Below are positions 62,953 through 64,000 of a stretch of 64,000 nt of DNA, in pieces. The translations under genes and the position numbers were made by a program. The first letter of the stretch is position 1; every line of letters begins with the position of its first letter. Below the pieces are notes generated by a model, which was not told the DNA's origin, ran no database searches, and saw only the letters and a list, made by a program, of their open reading frames with translations. Where the stretch lies: positions 161,693 to 225,692 of the forward strand of contig CALGJV010000013.1 of NCBI GenBank assembly GCA_937928595.1, in the 5' to 3' direction. The stretch is from an uncultured Phycisphaerae bacterium. Its GTDB lineage: Bacteria; Planctomycetota; Phycisphaerae; UBA1845; Fen-1342.

Positions 62953-64000
62953 TTGACCAGTGAACTGGTTGGCAGGATTGTCAAAGTTTCCGGACCGTTA
63001 GTGGTAGCCGAAAACATGAAAGGCGCCAGGATGTACGATGTGGTCCGTGTCAGCGAGGCGCGGCTCATCGGTGAAATTATCGAGGTGCGGGAAGACCGCG
63101 CTTCCATCCAGGTTTATGAAGAAACGGGCGGCCTGGGCCCGGGCGAGCCTGTTTATTCCACGGGGCAGCCTTTAAGCGTGGAGCTGGGCCCGGGACTGAT
63201 CGAGTCCATCTATGACGGCATCCAGCGGCCCCTCGACGTGATCTATGCCATGGTGGGGGACCGGATTACCCGGGGCGTGGAAGCCTATGCCCTCAACCGG
63301 GAAAAGCGCTGGCAGTTTAACCCGCTGGCGGCCGAGGGGGAGACGGTAGAAGAAGGTGATATCCTGGGGACTGTCCAGGAGACTACCCTGGTTATCCACA
63401 AGATCATGGTTCCCCCCGGCGTGAGCGGCAAACTCACCTTTATCCATCAGGGGGAAGCTACTGTTACCGATACCATCGCCCGGGTGGAGAAGGACGGGGT
63501 GGAGACGGAGATCTCCATGATGCAAAAATGGCCCGTCCGCCGGGGGCGTCGTTATAAGGAGAAGCTCGCCCCCAGCGAGCCGCTGGTCACAGGGCAGCGG
63601 GTCCTGGATATGTTTTTTCCCGTCGCCAAAGGAGGCACAGCCTGTATCCCCGGGCCTTTCGGCAGCGGGAAGACGGTGACGCAACACCAGCTTGCCAAGT
63701 GGGCTGATGCGGAGATTATTGTCTACGTGGGCTGCGGCGAACGCGGTAACGAGATGACCGACGTTTTGAACGAGTTCCCGGAATTAAAAGACCCCAAAAG
63801 CGGCGAGCCGCTGATGAAGCGCACCGTGCTCATCGCCACCACCTCCGATATGCCGGTGGCCGCGCGGGAGGCTTCTATCTATACGGGGATCACCATCGCT
63901 GAATATTTTCGTGACATGGGATACAGTGTCGCCTTAATGGCCGATTCCACTTCCCGCTGGGCGGAGGCGCTGCGGGAGATCTCCGGCCGCCTGGAGGAGA
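62953..64000 (+). CDS. ntpA: V/A-type ATPase catalytic subunit A (3' partial)
   Basis: Catalytic ATP-binding subunit; about 349 residues are in the window and the rest is cut off. It shows [19 protein letters not shown], the non-homologous region typical of A subunits ([20 protein letters not shown]), the P-loop [17 protein letters not shown], and [14 protein letters not shown] followed by [20 protein letters not shown]. The start is TTG 62953, with GAGGG nine bases before. Genes for subunits B and D are expected next. Confidence 0.95.
   Translation, partial: MTSELVGRIVKVSGPLVVAENMKGARMYDVVRVSEARLIGEIIEVREDRASIQVYEETGGLGPGEPVYSTGQPLSVELGPGLIESIYDGIQRPLDVIYAMVGDRITRGVEAYALNREKRWQFNPLAAEGETVEEGDILGTVQETTLVIHKIMVPPGVSGKLTFIHQGEATVTDTIARVEKDGVETEISMMQKWPVRRGRRYKEKLAPSEPLVTGQRVLDMFFPVAKGGTACIPGPFGSGKTVTQHQLAKWADAEIIVYVGCGERGNEMTDVLNEFPELKDPKSGEPLMKRTVLIATTSDMPVAAREASIYTGITIAEYFRDMGYSVALMADSTSRWAEALREISGRLEE

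Overview
The window is two different genomes joined end to end. Bases 1 to about 55,130 are very GC-rich (about 70% in a hand-counted 60-base sample) and look like a planctomycete, possibly a Phycisphaerae-like lineage. The evidence is a dockerin-like protein with repeats of the D-x-N-x-D-G type, a CxxC zinc-ribbon membrane protein, a Pro-rich membrane protein ending in an EILGPPVALR-type tail, and an exosortase/exopolysaccharide locus. Bases from about 55,140 to 64,000 have lower GC (about 55% in a sample), frequent TTG starts with strong Shine-Dalgarno sites, and Firmicutes gene content. The change falls inside glyA, at the codons for the conserved peptide NKYAEGYPG. The reading frame stays open across it. 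I read this as a chimeric (probably metagenomic) contig joined at a conserved stretch; recombination or transfer is less likely.

Left part, region by region. 1-5.2 kb: fused SecDF translocase subunit (5' end cut off) and a LysM protein. 5.2-11 kb: purC with a secreted protein on the minus strand, then a degenerate GFO/IDH/MocA-like protein and a DUF4091/CBM9-like lipoprotein on the plus strand. 11.1-14.1 kb: cytochrome bd oxidase (cydAB) and a YbjQ-type protein. 14.1-18.8 kb: a zinc-ribbon membrane protein, a secreted alpha/alpha-barrel protein and a zincin metallopeptidase on the minus strand, then sppA-pabA-lipoprotein on the plus strand. 19.2-23.8 kb: a peroxiredoxin with a histone-H1-like tail, glutamine synthetase, plsC/cmk, and a HAD protein. 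23.9-33.2 kb: dockerin-like secreted protein, a DUF479-like protein, valS, an nfeD-floA-X membrane-microdomain operon, and a small very basic protein. 33.4-38.7 kb: dprA, a small secreted protein, the phosphatidylethanolamine genes psd and pssA, a HAD phosphatase, and nadK. 38.7-51.1 kb: an exopolysaccharide/exosortase locus (NeuD-type acetyltransferase; Wza-like exporter, exosortase, EpsI-like protein, a 1787-residue TPR protein, Wzc-like BY-kinase). 51.1-55.1 kb: truA, a pteridine-reductase-like SDR, two envelope proteins, and the start of glyA.

Right part. Most of glyA, then comEB (dCMP deaminase), a flippase-like UPF0104 membrane protein, an AtpZ/AtpI-like small membrane protein, and a V/A-type ATPase operon in the Enterococcus hirae order F-I-K-E-C-G-A, cut off inside ntpA. 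The K subunit keeps all five Na+-coordinating positions known from E. hirae, so a sodium-coupled enzyme is likely. From memory, glyA-comEB-AtpI is the setting in which many Firmicutes carry the F-type ATP synthase, so a V-type operon appears to occupy that place.

No tRNA, rRNA, CRISPR array, insertion sequence or prophage gene was recognised. Most other long open frames in the GC-rich part are shadows of the genes listed.
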